44,626 nt of DNA from Nocardia mexicana NBRC 108244 (GCF_001613165.1 NZ_BDBV01000117.1:1-44626); one strand, 5' to 3'; shown: positions 32,185-40,552, counted from the stretch's first letter. Translations and numbers: made by a program. The notes: generated by a model from the sequence alone, not told the origin.

Positions 32185-33780
32185 ATGTCCACATCCACGC
32201 CATCGGCGATCACCCTGCACAACCTGTCCTTCGAATGGCCCGACGGCACCGTCGCGCTGTCCCGGCTCGACGGGACCCTGCCCGCCGGGCGCACCGGTCT
32301 GGTGGGCCGCAACGGTTCCGGCAAATCGACGCTGCTGCGAGTGATCGCCGGCATCCTGGCCCCGACGTCCGGGCGCATCGAGACCACCGGTGAGGTGGGC
32401 TACCTGCCGCAGACGCTCACCCTCGGCCGCGACGAGACCGTCGCCGAATTACTGGGTATCGCGGGCAAACTCGCGGCGCTGCGTGCCATCGAGTCCGGCG
32501 ATACGGCCGAGGCGCACTTCGAGACGATCGGCGACGACTGGGATATCGAATCCCGCGCCGATGAGGCGCTGCACGAGATCGGTTTCGGCGCAGCGGATCT
32601 CGACCGCCGGGTGGCGGAGATCTCGGGCGGTGAGGCCGTGCTGGTCGCGATCACCGGTCTGCGGGTGCGGCGGACGCCGATCACCTTGCTCGATGAACCG
32701 ACCAACAATCTCGACCGCGAAACTCGCGCCAAGCTGGCCGAATTCGTGGACGGATGGCCCGGCACCCTGGTCGTGGTGAGTCACGACCTCGAACTGCTCG
32801 AGCACATGGACGCCACCGCGGAACTGCACGGCGCGACCCTGGATGTGTTCGGAGGGCCGTACAGCGCCTGGAAACGGCACGTCGAGCAGGAACAGGCGGC
32901 GGCCGAACAGGCGGCCCGCACCGCCGAGCAGGCGTTGAAGGTCGAGAAGCGGCAGCGCCAGGAGGCCGAGACGAAGCTCGCCAGGCGGGAACGCACCGCC
33001 CGGTCGACCCAGCAGAACGGCGGCATACCCCGGATCCTGGCGGGCAACCGGGCCAGTAGGGCGCAGGGCTCGGCGGGTGCGATGCGCACCACGCTGGACG
33101 CCAAAGTCGCTGCGGCCCAAGAGGTTCTGGATGCCGCCGCGGCCCGGGTCCGGCGCACGGAGCATATCCGTCTCGAGCTGCCCGATCCGGATGTGCCGCG
33201 CACCCGCCGCATCGCGGAACTGCGGGACGGTGACCGCGGCGTCGTCGTTCAGGGGCCCGAGCGTGTCGCTCTGGTGGGGCGCAACGGCGCGGGGAAGTCG
33301 ACATTGATCGAGAACCTGATGCGGGGCGGGGATCCGGACCGCGGCACGCTGTTCACCGACCGCGTCGGGTATCTGCCGCAGCGCCTGGACAATCTGGACG
33401 AGCGGGCCGGTGCGCTGGAGAATGTGCAGGCGGTGGCGACCGGCATCGCGCCGGGCACGATCCGCAATCGGCTGGCCCGGCTGCTGTTGCGCGGCAGCAG
33501 CGTCGAACGGCCGGTCTCGACCCTGTCCGGCGGGGAACGCTTCCGAGTTTCCCTGGCGCGCTTGCTGTTCGCCGATCCGCCCGCACAACTGCTGATCCTG
33601 GACGAGCCGACCAACAACCTCGATATCGCCAGCGTCGACCAGTTGGTCGAGGCGCTGGCCGATTATCGCGGCGCGATTCTCGTTGTCAGCCACGATTATC
33701 CGTTCCTGCGCAGGATCGGCATCGACACCGTCATCGAGCTCGATCCGGACGGCGGCTTCCAGCGGCGCGACTCGCTGTGA
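32185..33780 (+). CDS. ABC-F family ATPase
   Basis: The protein is 531 aa with two ABC domains and no membrane segments. Walker A motifs are GRNGSGKST near residue 42 and GRNGAGKST near 365. Signatures are ISGGEAV and LSGGERFRVSLARLL; Walker B motifs are LLDEPTNNLD and LILDEPTNNLD. A charged coiled-coil linker (about 230-320, Glu/Gln/Arg-rich) joins them, as in ABC-F proteins that act on the ribosomal E/P sites. ATG 32185 was chosen because similarity starts there and a ribosome site precedes it. The leader region suggests antibiotic-responsive control, hence a resistance role, but a housekeeping translation factor is possible. Confidence 0.88.
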   Translation: MSTSTPSAITLHNLSFEWPDGTVALSRLDGTLPAGRTGLVGRNGSGKSTLLRVIAGILAPTSGRIETTGEVGYLPQTLTLGRDETVAELLGIAGKLAALRAIESGDTAEAHFETIGDDWDIESRADEALHEIGFGAADLDRRVAEISGGEAVLVAITGLRVRRTPITLLDEPTNNLDRETRAKLAEFVDGWPGTLVVVSHDLELLEHMDATAELHGATLDVFGGPYSAWKRHVEQEQAAAEQAARTAEQALKVEKRQRQEAETKLARRERTARSTQQNGGIPRILAGNRASRAQGSAGAMRTTLDAKVAAAQEVLDAAAARVRRTEHIRLELPDPDVPRTRRIAELRDGDRGVVVQGPERVALVGRNGAGKSTLIENLMRGGDPDRGTLFTDRVGYLPQRLDNLDERAGALENVQAVATGIAPGTIRNRLARLLLRGSSVERPVSTLSGGERFRVSLARLLFADPPAQLLILDEPTNNLDIASVDQLVEALADYRGAILVVSHDYPFLRRIGIDTVIELDPDGGFQRRDSL

Positions 33781-33783
33781 GAC

Positions 33784-33828
33784 GAAATCCGCCGGGCCCG
33801 GCGTGGTTTACCGGGCCCGGCGGATTTC
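33784..33828. terminator. bidirectional terminator between ABC-F and SDR genes
   Basis: Perfect 18-base arms GAAATCCGCCGGGCCCGG (33784-33801) and its complement (33811-33828) flank a 9-base loop. The AAAT/ATTT ends make it suited to both directions. It starts 3 bases after the ABC-F stop and overlaps the SDR stop. Confidence 0.85.
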
Positions 33829-34663
33829 AGGGCCGATCGATCGCGGCGTCGCTGATCTCGAGTAGGCGGCGGCGCGCCTTCGGATCGTCGGCCTGCGGGT
33901 GCGGTCGGCTCTGCCTGGTGCCGTTGAAATATCGGCCTGTCGTCTGCGAGAGGCTCGGCTCGCAGATCAGCCGCAGAGTCGCGGCCGCGCCCTCGGCGAC
34001 CGTGCCGATCGGCGTGACACCGGATCCCAGCACCATGGTCGTCGGCATGAGGGTGGCCGGGTGCAGGGCGTTCACGGTGACGCCGGTCCCGTCGAGCTCC
34101 TCGGCGTACGCGATGGTCGCCATGATCATCGCCAGCTTGGCGCGGCAGTAGGCGGTGTACACGTCGTAGGCGTGCTCGGGGGTCGGATCGTCGAGGTCGA
34201 TCTCCTGCTGACCGGCGGAGGCCACGTTCACCACCCGTGCCGGGGCGGCGGCCCGCAGCAGCGGAAGCAGCCGCCGGGTCAGCCGGTAGGGGGCCAGATG
34301 GTTGACCGCCCACAGTAGTTCGTGGCCGTCGGCGCTGAGCGCGCGTGTGCCGTCCGGTCGGCCGCCGGTACCGGCGTTGTTCACCAGCACATCCAATCGT
34401 GAAGTGCGGGAAATGATCTCGTCGGCCAGCCGCTCCACCGCCGCGAGGTGCGACAGGTCGGCGAGGACGATCTCCGGCGCGGATCCGCCCGCCGCCGTGA
34501 TCTCGGCGGCGACCGCCGCGGCCCGATCCGCGTTGCGGCCGTGCAGGATCAGCCGCGCACCCGCCGCGCCGAGCCGCACCGCGAGTGCCCGGCCGAGCCC
34601 GTCCGTGGCGCCCGTGATCAGCACGGTGCGATCGGCCATGTGATCGATGGTGTTGTCGCTCAT
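33827..34663 (-). CDS. short-chain dehydrogenase/reductase (retinol-dehydrogenase/oxidoreductase-like)
   Basis: The protein is 278 aa. It has the cofactor loop TGATDGLGRALA, HGRN for NADP preference, NNAG (VLVNNAGTGG), the catalytic Ser in NVASAGQQEIDL and YCRAK as Tyr-x3-Lys. The C-terminus includes SLSQTTGRYFNG, typical of the WWOX/retinol-dehydrogenase-like group. The substrate is unknown. ATG 34663 was chosen for the GGAAAGG just upstream. It follows the PEBP gene on the same strand by 43 bp and is probably co-transcribed with it. Confidence 0.88.
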   Translation of the reverse strand: MSDNTIDHMADRTVLITGATDGLGRALAVRLGAAGARLILHGRNADRAAAVAAEITAAGGSAPEIVLADLSHLAAVERLADEIISRTSRLDVLVNNAGTGGRPDGTRALSADGHELLWAVNHLAPYRLTRRLLPLLRAAAPARVVNVASAGQQEIDLDDPTPEHAYDVYTAYCRAKLAMIMATIAYAEELDGTGVTVNALHPATLMPTTMVLGSGVTPIGTVAEGAAATLRLICEPSLSQTTGRYFNGTRQSRPHPQADDPKARRRLLEISDAAIDRP

Positions 34664-34706
34664 AGCCTTTCCCCGCGGTCTCGTCTCCCGGTTTCCCGAT
34701 CGGGGC

Positions 34707-35240
34707 TCACTGCGCTGTCTCCGCCGTGGCGACAAGCGTTGCCCGGCCCAGGGTGTGGCCCGCCATGGTGAATCCGAGCAGGGCCGGCGTGGAGTCGGCG
34801 GCGACGCCGATGTCGTCAATGTCCAGAGCGTGCACGGTGACGAAATACCGGTGCCGGCCGTGCCCCGCGGGCGGGGCGGCACCGATGTACCGGGGCAGGC
34901 GGGCGTCGTTCGGCAGTTGGAAGGAACCGGGCGGCAAGCCGGCGCCCGTATCGTCCCCGGCGCCCTCGGGCAGGCTCGTGGTCGAGGCCGGGATATTGGC
35001 GACGGCCCAGTGCCAGAAGCCGGAGCCGGTGGGGGCGTCGGGGTCGTAGACGGTGACGGCGTAGCTCTTGGTGCCCGCCGGGGCGCCGCTCCAACTCAAT
35101 TGCGGGGAAACGTCTTTGCCGCCGGGGGCGCCGGAGGACCACTGCTCGGGCTGCCAGGCGGCGCCGTCGCTCACCGTGGTGCTGGTGACCGTGAACGAGG
35201 CCGCCTCGGGCAGCCGGGCGAAGGGGTTGTTTGCGCTCAT
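34707..35240 (-). CDS. YbhB/YbcL family PEBP (Raf kinase inhibitor-like) protein
   Basis: The protein is 177 aa. PEBP hallmarks are DVSPQLSWSGAPAGTKSYAV, VYDPDAPTGSGFWHWAV and the ligand-site region GHGRHRYFVTVHALD. There is no signal peptide, so it is cytosolic. The bacterial role is poorly known; members bind small anionic ligands. A GAAAGG ribosome site precedes the ATG. It is first in a probable operon with the SDR gene and divergent from a GntR regulator across 89 bp. Confidence 0.9.
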   Translation of the reverse strand: MSANNPFARLPEAASFTVTSTTVSDGAAWQPEQWSSGAPGGKDVSPQLSWSGAPAGTKSYAVTVYDPDAPTGSGFWHWAVANIPASTTSLPEGAGDDTGAGLPPGSFQLPNDARLPRYIGAAPPAGHGRHRYFVTVHALDIDDIGVAADSTPALLGFTMAGHTLGRATLVATAETAQ

Positions 35241-35290
35241 GGTGTCGCGCCTTTCGGGTCGTTCGGAACATGCAAGATCGACGATAGCAG

Positions 35291-35306
35291 AAATAATCGA
35301 TCATTT
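35291..35306. promoter_or_regulatory. probable GntR operator
   Basis: AAATAATCGATCATTT is a palindrome with one mismatched pair, centred on ATCGAT. It covers the -35 position of the gntR promoter (-10 TATGAT at 35318-35323) and lies 51 bp before the PEBP start on the other strand. It is a marked AT-rich island in this GC-rich DNA. Confidence 0.6.
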
Positions 35307-35329
35307 TGAGAATCGTCTATGATCTGCTC

Positions 35330-36007
35330 ATGACTCCGACAGCTCGCACCCCCGCCTCGCCGGAGAAGCAGATGCTCTCCGAGCAGGTCTACACACACCT
35401 GCGGCACGCGATCATGCGCGGCGACTATGCGCCCGGTGCCGCGTTGAAACCGCAGGATCTCGCCAGGCAGCGCGGCGTGAGCCTGGCGGTGGTGCGTGAG
35501 GCGCTGGTGCGGCTGGTCGGCGAGGGCCTGGCCGAGCGGCTGACCAATCGGGGCTTCGCGGTCCCGGCGTTCTCCGATCACCGCTGGCAGCAGATCGGCG
35601 AGGCCCGCCGGGCCATCGAGCCGGTGGTGCTACGCATGTCGATCGAACGGGGTGACGTCGGCTGGGAGGGCGACGTCCGAGCCGCCCACCACCGCCTGGC
35701 GCGCACGCCGGTATTCACCCCGGACGACGGCGAGTACTACAGCGAGGAATGGGCCGAGGCCCACCGGGTGTTCCATCGCACCCTGCTGGAGGGCTGCGGC
35801 AACCCGGTGCTGCTGGAGACCTTCGACCGTCTCTGGGTTGCCAGCGAACTCGTTCGCCGCTGGTCGGCCCACCGCGATCCCGACCGCGACGGCATCGACG
35901 AACACCGCCGCCTGGAGGAGGCGGCACTGGCCCGCGACCCCGACACCGCCGCCGACATCCTGACCCGACACCTCACCCTGACAACCGACGCCCTGGCACA
36001 GCCGTAA
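35330..36007 (+). CDS. GntR family (FadR/FCD subgroup) transcriptional regulator
   Basis: The protein is 225 aa. The winged helix is EQVYTHLRHAIMRGDYAPGA followed by LARQRGVSLAVVREALVRLV, and the all-helical FCD effector domain continues to the end. His residues in EAHRVFHRTLL and near DEHRRLEEA could bind a metal, as in FCD proteins that sense carboxylic acids. It is divergent from the PEBP-SDR pair. ATG 35330 stands 6 bases after TATGAT, so it is probably leaderless; an in-frame TTG 24 bases earlier is unlikely. Confidence 0.9.
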   Translation: MTPTARTPASPEKQMLSEQVYTHLRHAIMRGDYAPGAALKPQDLARQRGVSLAVVREALVRLVGEGLAERLTNRGFAVPAFSDHRWQQIGEARRAIEPVVLRMSIERGDVGWEGDVRAAHHRLARTPVFTPDDGEYYSEEWAEAHRVFHRTLLEGCGNPVLLETFDRLWVASELVRRWSAHRDPDRDGIDEHRRLEEAALARDPDTAADILTRHLTLTTDALAQP

Positions 36008-36026
36008 CGGTTTTCGCCGCCGCCCC

Positions 36027-36623
36027 TCACGCCGTGCGGGGCCGTGGGGACAGCTGCGTGGCCTCCCAGGCCGCCTCGATCATCTCGAAGATCTCGTCCA
36101 CGGCGGCCTCCGGGTCGGGTGCCTCGCGGGCCACCGAATAGGCGTCGATCGCGAACCTCGCGATGGCCCGGCAGGTTGTGGAGGTGGGTGGCTGGTCGAA
36201 ATCGGCGGCGATGGCCGCGGCCAGCGATTCGGCGTGGCGCAGCCGGACCGACACCTCGTACTGCCGCAGGGCCGGGGTTCGGTCGATCATGTGCCAGATC
36301 GGGGCGGCGCCGTCGGCGGAGCAGTGTCGCACCATGGCCAGGATCTCGTGGCGCAGCGCGGGGATGAGTGGCTCGTCGGGTGCTCGGTCGGTGACCGCGC
36401 GAGTCAGGCCCTGTTCGAAATCCTCGTCCTGCTCGAACACCAGGGCCTCTTTCGAGGCGAAGTGGGAGAACAGCGTGGTCACGGCGACGTCGGCCGCCGC
36501 GGCGACGTCGCGGATGCCGACCGCGTCGTACCCCTGCTCCAGGAACAGTCGCAGGGCGGCGTCGGCGATCTTCTGGCGGGTCGCGGCCTTCTTGCGCTCC
36601 CGGCGCCCGGTCGGGACGGTCAT
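36027..36623 (-). CDS. TetR family transcriptional regulator
   Basis: The protein is 198 aa. The HTH is TRQKIADAALRLFLEQGYDA with recognition helix VAVTTLFSHFASKEAL. The C-terminal ligand domain is helical. It is divergent from a quinone-oxidoreductase-like gene with dyads between. Minus-strand TAGCAT (36635-36630) lies 6 bases before the ATG, so expression is leaderless. It converges on gntR, and an imperfect hairpin covers its stop at 36022-36042. Confidence 0.9.
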   Translation of the reverse strand: MTVPTGRRERKKAATRQKIADAALRLFLEQGYDAVGIRDVAAAADVAVTTLFSHFASKEALVFEQDEDFEQGLTRAVTDRAPDEPLIPALRHEILAMVRHCSADGAAPIWHMIDRTPALRQYEVSVRLRHAESLAAAIAADFDQPPTSTTCRAIARFAIDAYSVAREAPDPEAAVDEIFEMIEAAWEATQLSPRPRTA

Positions 36624-36638
36624 CCCGTGATGCTATCA

Positions 36639-36654
36639 GCTACAAAACTGTAGC
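36639..36654. promoter_or_regulatory. dyad near the TetR start (operator candidate 1)
   Basis: GCTACA-AAAC-TGTAGC has 6-base perfect arms and lies just upstream of the TetR -10. Confidence 0.55.
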
Positions 36655-36665
36655 CGCCGCTAAAA

Positions 36666-36694
36666 GCTAACCGTTGCAAAAAACTAACCGTTAG
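36666..36694. promoter_or_regulatory. repeated operator candidate 2 before the quinone oxidoreductase gene
   Basis: CTAACCGTT occurs twice, at 36667-36675 and 36684-36692 (17-bp period). The second copy forms the dyad CTAAC-C-GTTAG (36684-36694), 4 bases before the -10 TACGGT (36698-36703) that stands 6 bases from ATG 36710. Confidence 0.58.
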
Positions 36695-36709
36695 CGTTAC
36701 GGTCGATTC

Positions 36710-37603
36710 ATGAAAGCGCAGCGCTTCGCCGAATACGGCGGCCCTGATGTCCTGAAACTCACCGAGGTGGCCGAGCCCCACGCCGGTCCCGGTCGAGTGC
36801 GCATCGCCGTGCGGGCGGCGGGGGTGAATCCGCACGACTGGCGGGTCCGCGAGGGCCAGTTCCGGCGGATCCGCCCGATCGAGCTGCCCGCCGGCGTCGG
36901 GCAGGACGCCGCGGGCATCGTGGACGAGGTCGGCGACGGAGTCACCGGTATCGAGGTCGGCGCGCCGGTGTTCGGCCGAGGTTCGAACACCTACGCCGAG
37001 TTCGCCGTGCTCTCCTCCTGGGCGCGCCTACCCGACGGGTCGACCTTCGCGGAGGCGGCCGGATATCCGTCCGTGGTCGAGACCGCGCTGCGGGTCCTCC
37101 GCCTGGTCGGGGTTCAGCCGGGGCAGACGCTGCTGGTCAGCGGCGCGGCGGGCGGCGTCGGGTCGGCGGTGTTGCAGATCGCCCGCGACCGGGGAATCGG
37201 CGTGATCGGCACTGCCGGGGCCGCGAACCAGGAGTACGTGCGCGGCCTCGGCGCCATCGCGACCACCTACGGCGCGGGCTGGGTCGAACGGGTGCGTCGG
37301 CTCGGACCGATCGACGCCGCCGTCGACCTGAACGGCGCGGGCGTCGTTCGCGGGCTCCTCGACCTGACCGGGGATCCCGACAAGGTGATCACCATCGCCG
37401 ACCTGGAGGCGCCGATGCTCGGTATCCGATTCGCCGGGGTCGGCGGCAGCATGCCCGAGGCGCTCGCCGAGGCCGTCGACCTGATCTCGCGCGGGAAGCT
37501 TCACATACCGGTCGACCGGTCGTACCCGCTCGCCGACGCCGCGGCGGCACATGCGGACAGCCAGGCCGGGCATACCCGCGGGCGCCGGGTGCTGCTCGTC
37601 TGA
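36710..37603 (+). CDS. zinc-independent quinone oxidoreductase-like alcohol dehydrogenase (MDR family)
   Basis: The protein is 297 aa. The GroES-like N-terminus (MKAQRFAEYGGPDVLKLTEV) and NAD(P)-binding domain with LLVSGAAGGVGSAVLQIARD are typical of quinone oxidoreductase/enoyl-reductase MDR enzymes. No structural zinc cysteines are seen. It reduces quinones or alpha,beta-unsaturated carbonyls with NADPH; the substrate is unknown. The divergent TetR and operators imply induction. It is slightly shorter than the family norm (about 310 aa) but all parts are present. Confidence 0.9.
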   Translation: MKAQRFAEYGGPDVLKLTEVAEPHAGPGRVRIAVRAAGVNPHDWRVREGQFRRIRPIELPAGVGQDAAGIVDEVGDGVTGIEVGAPVFGRGSNTYAEFAVLSSWARLPDGSTFAEAAGYPSVVETALRVLRLVGVQPGQTLLVSGAAGGVGSAVLQIARDRGIGVIGTAGAANQEYVRGLGAIATTYGAGWVERVRRLGPIDAAVDLNGAGVVRGLLDLTGDPDKVITIADLEAPMLGIRFAGVGGSMPEALAEAVDLISRGKLHIPVDRSYPLADAAAAHADSQAGHTRGRRVLLV

Positions 37604-37742
37604 ACCAGATACCGTGCAGGCGTAGGTCTTTGCGCTCGTTGTGAACCGGCGCCCGCTTCGACCTGCTCTACGAGTTGATCGAGGCGACCGCCGGAAAGCG
37701 GTGGGATCGGCTCTGCCGCACGACGCTGTCGGTGGGTGTCGG

Positions 37743-37748
37743 TAGCGT
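37743..37748 (+). promoter_or_regulatory. -10 element of ligA
   Basis: TAGCGT lies 7 bases before GTG 37756, identical in hexamer and spacing to the acuC promoter at 3564-3569. Confidence 0.52.
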
Positions 37749-37755
37749 CTGTGCT

Positions 37756-39747
37756 GTGGAAACAGGGGAACGCATCCGGGAGCTCGCGGACCGCATCGTG
37801 GCGCTGCGCGATGCCTACTATCAGGGCTCGCCGCTGGTCGCCGACGCCGAGTACGACGCGATCGAGGACGAACTCCGCGGCCTGATCGAGGCGCATCCGG
37901 AGCTCGCGCCGGATCCGAATCCGCTGGAGCAGGTCGGTGCGCCCGCCGTGCTGCACGCCCCGATCCGGCACGCGCGCCCGATGCTGTCGCTCGAGAAGGC
38001 GACCAAGCCCGAGCAGGTCGTGGCGTTCTTCGACCGCTTTCCCGGCCAGTCGGTGGTGGTGATGCCGAAGCTCGACGGCCTGTCGCTGTCCCTGGTGTTC
38101 GAGGACGGGCGGCTCGCGCGCGCGGTGACCCGGGGCGACGGCACCACCGGTGACGATGTGACGATCCTGGTCCGCGCGCTGGTGGATGGTGTCCCGGAGC
38201 GGATCGACATCACGGGCCGGGTGGAGGTGCGCGGCGAGGCGGTGATGCTGCGGTCGACCTTCGCCGCCTACAACACCGCGCATCCGGACAAGCCGCTGAT
38301 CAACCCGCGCAACGCGGCCGCGGGCACGCTGCGCGCGAAGGATCCGGCCACGGTGTCCGAGCGCCGCCTGCAGTTCTACGGTTTCGACCTGGACACCTCC
38401 GGCGGCGATGCCGCGGTCGATCTGGAGGAGGGGCTGGCGGCACTGGGGATCACGGGCGCGCGGATGCGGCACTGCTCCGACGCCGCGCAGGCGCAGGCGG
38501 CGATCACCGCGATCGAGCAGGGGCGCAACGACCTCGATTACGACCTCGACGGCGCGGTGCTGCGGCTGGCCGACCGCGACGCCTACGCGGCGGCCGGGAC
38601 GCGGTCGAGTTCCCCGCGCGGCGCCCTGGCCTTCAAGTTCGCCGCCGAGGAGAAGACGACGCTGCTGGCCGACGTGGTGTGGGATGTCGGCAAGACGGGC
38701 AAGGTCGTCCCGGTCGCCTGGCTGGAGCCGGTGTTCGTGGGCGGCACCACGGTCACGAGGGCGACGCTGGCCAACCAGGAGGTGATCCGCGCCCGCGACA
38801 TCAAGATCGGCGATACCGTGCTGGTGCGCCGCGCGGGTGACGTGATCCCGTTCGTGGCCGGTGTGCTCGACGCCGGCAAGCGCACGGGGGCCGAGCGCGA
38901 GATCGTGCCGCCCACCGCATGCCCCTCGTGCGGGCAACCGGTGACCGAGCAGGGCAACAGCCGGGAGTTGTTCTGCACCAACGTGTCCTGTCCCGCGCAG
39001 ACGGTGCGCAGGCTCATCCACTGGGCGTCGCGGGCGGCCGCCGATATCGACGCGGTCGGCGGGGTATGGATCGAACGCCTTGCGGAGGCGGGCATCCTCG
39101 AACACCCGTCGGACTTCTACACGCTGACCAAGGAGCGATTGCTCGAATTCGACCGCATCGGGGAGGTTTCGGCCACCCGCATGATCGACTCGATCGATGC
39201 GAGCCGCGGGGTCGGCCTGCGCCGCGCGCTGATCGGCCTGGCCATTCCGATGGCCTCCGACGGCACCGCCGCCCGCCTCGCTCGCGCGGGCTTCGGTTCC
39301 CTGGAGGAGGTCGCCGACGCGGGCGAAGAGGGGCTCGTCGCGGTGGAGGATATCGGCCCGAAGGTCGCCGCCTCCCTGGTAGCGCACCTCACCCGGCTCC
39401 GCCCGGAGCTGCGGCGGCTGCGTGAGGCGGGCGTCTCCCTGGACGTCCGCGAGGAGGACCTGCCCCCGGTCGTCGCCGCCGGCGCCCCGCTGGCGGGCAA
39501 GTCCGTGGTGATCACCGGCGCGATCAGCGACCCCCGCTCCGGCGAGAAGGTGGCCCGCCCGACATTCCAGCGCCTGTGCGAGAAGGCGGGCGCCACGGCC
39601 GCGTCGTCGGTCTCGGCGAACACCGACCTGCTCATCACCGGCGCGGGCGTCGGCGAGAGCAAGCTGACCAAGGCGGAGAAGCTCGGCGTGGAGGTCGTCG
39701 ACCAGGGCGAGATCTGGAAGCTCTTGATCGACGCCAAGGTCGTCTGA
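37756..39747 (+). CDS. ligA: NAD-dependent DNA ligase (LigA-type), divergent
   Basis: The protein is 663 aa with LigA domain order: NMN-binding Ia, adenylation domain with catalytic Lys105 (PKLDGLSLSL), OB fold, Cys4 zinc finger (Cys389, 392, 407, 412), HhH repeats and a C-terminal BRCT domain (about 575-663). It seals nicks using NAD. It is unusually divergent. The Glu two residues before the Lys (ExKLDG or EPKLDG) is Met-Pro here, the helix after GDGTTGDDV departs from the usual NVRTI, and the BRCT is RFC1-like with inserted residues. It may be a second ligase (LigA2-like) beside a canonical copy elsewhere. GTG 37756 was chosen by similarity and the -10. Confidence 0.88.
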   Translation: METGERIRELADRIVALRDAYYQGSPLVADAEYDAIEDELRGLIEAHPELAPDPNPLEQVGAPAVLHAPIRHARPMLSLEKATKPEQVVAFFDRFPGQSVVVMPKLDGLSLSLVFEDGRLARAVTRGDGTTGDDVTILVRALVDGVPERIDITGRVEVRGEAVMLRSTFAAYNTAHPDKPLINPRNAAAGTLRAKDPATVSERRLQFYGFDLDTSGGDAAVDLEEGLAALGITGARMRHCSDAAQAQAAITAIEQGRNDLDYDLDGAVLRLADRDAYAAAGTRSSSPRGALAFKFAAEEKTTLLADVVWDVGKTGKVVPVAWLEPVFVGGTTVTRATLANQEVIRARDIKIGDTVLVRRAGDVIPFVAGVLDAGKRTGAEREIVPPTACPSCGQPVTEQGNSRELFCTNVSCPAQTVRRLIHWASRAAADIDAVGGVWIERLAEAGILEHPSDFYTLTKERLLEFDRIGEVSATRMIDSIDASRGVGLRRALIGLAIPMASDGTAARLARAGFGSLEEVADAGEEGLVAVEDIGPKVAASLVAHLTRLRPELRRLREAGVSLDVREEDLPPVVAAGAPLAGKSVVITGAISDPRSGEKVARPTFQRLCEKAGATAASSVSANTDLLITGAGVGESKLTKAEKLGVEVVDQGEIWKLLIDAKVV

Positions 39748-39837
39748 ACCACGGCACTCTGCTTCGGCACGCCGCGTCGAAAACGATTGTGCCGCAGTCC
39801 GGGTAGATGGTGGCGGGTCGGAACCGCGGTCGGTGCC

Positions 39838-40539
39838 TCATCGGTCTGCGCGGAGCGATGGTTCGCCGAGCAGGACGTCGGACGGTGCGCCCGCGGCGGT
39901 GAGGTGGCCGTTGTCGAGTTGCACGCAGTGGTCGGCGCGCAGGGCCTCGCGGTGATCGTGGGTGGCCTGGACGACGGCAGTTCCGTCCGCGGCCAGCTCG
40001 CGGAGAGTGTGGGAGATCTGTTGCTGGGCTTCGGAATCCAATCCGGTGGTGGGTTCGTCGAGGAGTAGCAGATCCGATTGCTGCGCGAGGGCCTGGGCGA
40101 GGAGGGCCCGTTGCCGCTGACCGCCGGAGAGGGTGGTGAGGCGGCGGCGGGCGAGGTCCGCGATGCGCATGCGTTCCATGCAGGACTGCACGATCGCGCT
40201 GTCGGTCCGGGTGAGGCGCCGCCAGGGGCCGCGGTGTGCCCAGCGACCCATCGCGACGGTGTCGCGGACGGTGAGGGGGAGGGTCGCCGGAATCGCGCTG
40301 TGCTGGACCACGAAGGCCGGTCGCCGGTCGCTGCTGCGCTGGACCGTTCCGGCCGCGGGGGAGACCACCCCGGCGATGACGCTGAGCAGCGTGGACTTGC
40401 CGGACCCGTTGGGGCCGACGATCGCGGTGACCCGACCGGCGGGAATGACGGTGGTGATCTCGTGCAGCACGGTCTGCGAGCGATACCCCGCCGAGAGCGC
40501 GTCGATCCGGACTGCCGGGGTCTTCCGTTTGTGCACCAC
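39838..40539 (-). CDS. aztA: zinc ABC transporter ATP-binding protein AztA
   Basis: The protein is 233 aa, a single ABC ATPase with Walker A GPNGSGKST, signature LSGGQRQRALLAQALAQ, Walker B LLLLDEPTTGLD and a switch His in ATHDHREA. It energises the AztB permease for zinc import. The start is one of two tandem GTGs (40539 or 40536). It is divergent from aztB with a Zur box between, unlike the usual single aztABCD operon. An alternative call would be a manganese importer ATPase, but the AztC/AztD neighbours settle it. Confidence 0.88.
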   Translation of the reverse strand: MVHKRKTPAVRIDALSAGYRSQTVLHEITTVIPAGRVTAIVGPNGSGKSTLLSVIAGVVSPAAGTVQRSSDRRPAFVVQHSAIPATLPLTVRDTVAMGRWAHRGPWRRLTRTDSAIVQSCMERMRIADLARRRLTTLSGGQRQRALLAQALAQQSDLLLLDEPTTGLDSEAQQQISHTLRELAADGTAVVQATHDHREALRADHCVQLDNGHLTAAGAPSDVLLGEPSLRADR

Positions 40540-40552
40540 ATCACCTAACTTG

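Noticed and set aside
36022..36042. Imperfect GCCCC/GGGGC hairpin at the gntR-tetR convergence as a terminator
   Set aside because: It contains a mismatch and overlaps the TetR stop codon, so it was not listed as a separate feature.
37604..37755. N-terminal extension of ligA from 37675, reading LLYELIEATAGKRWD-like sequence
   Set aside because: No similarity to ligase N-termini, and the promoter hexamer at 37743-37748 places initiation at 37756. It could be a tiny remnant of another gene, but the evidence is too thin.
37501..39387. 628-codon minus-strand frame opposite ligA
   Set aside because: Antisense shadow; the ligase motifs and zinc finger are on the plus strand.
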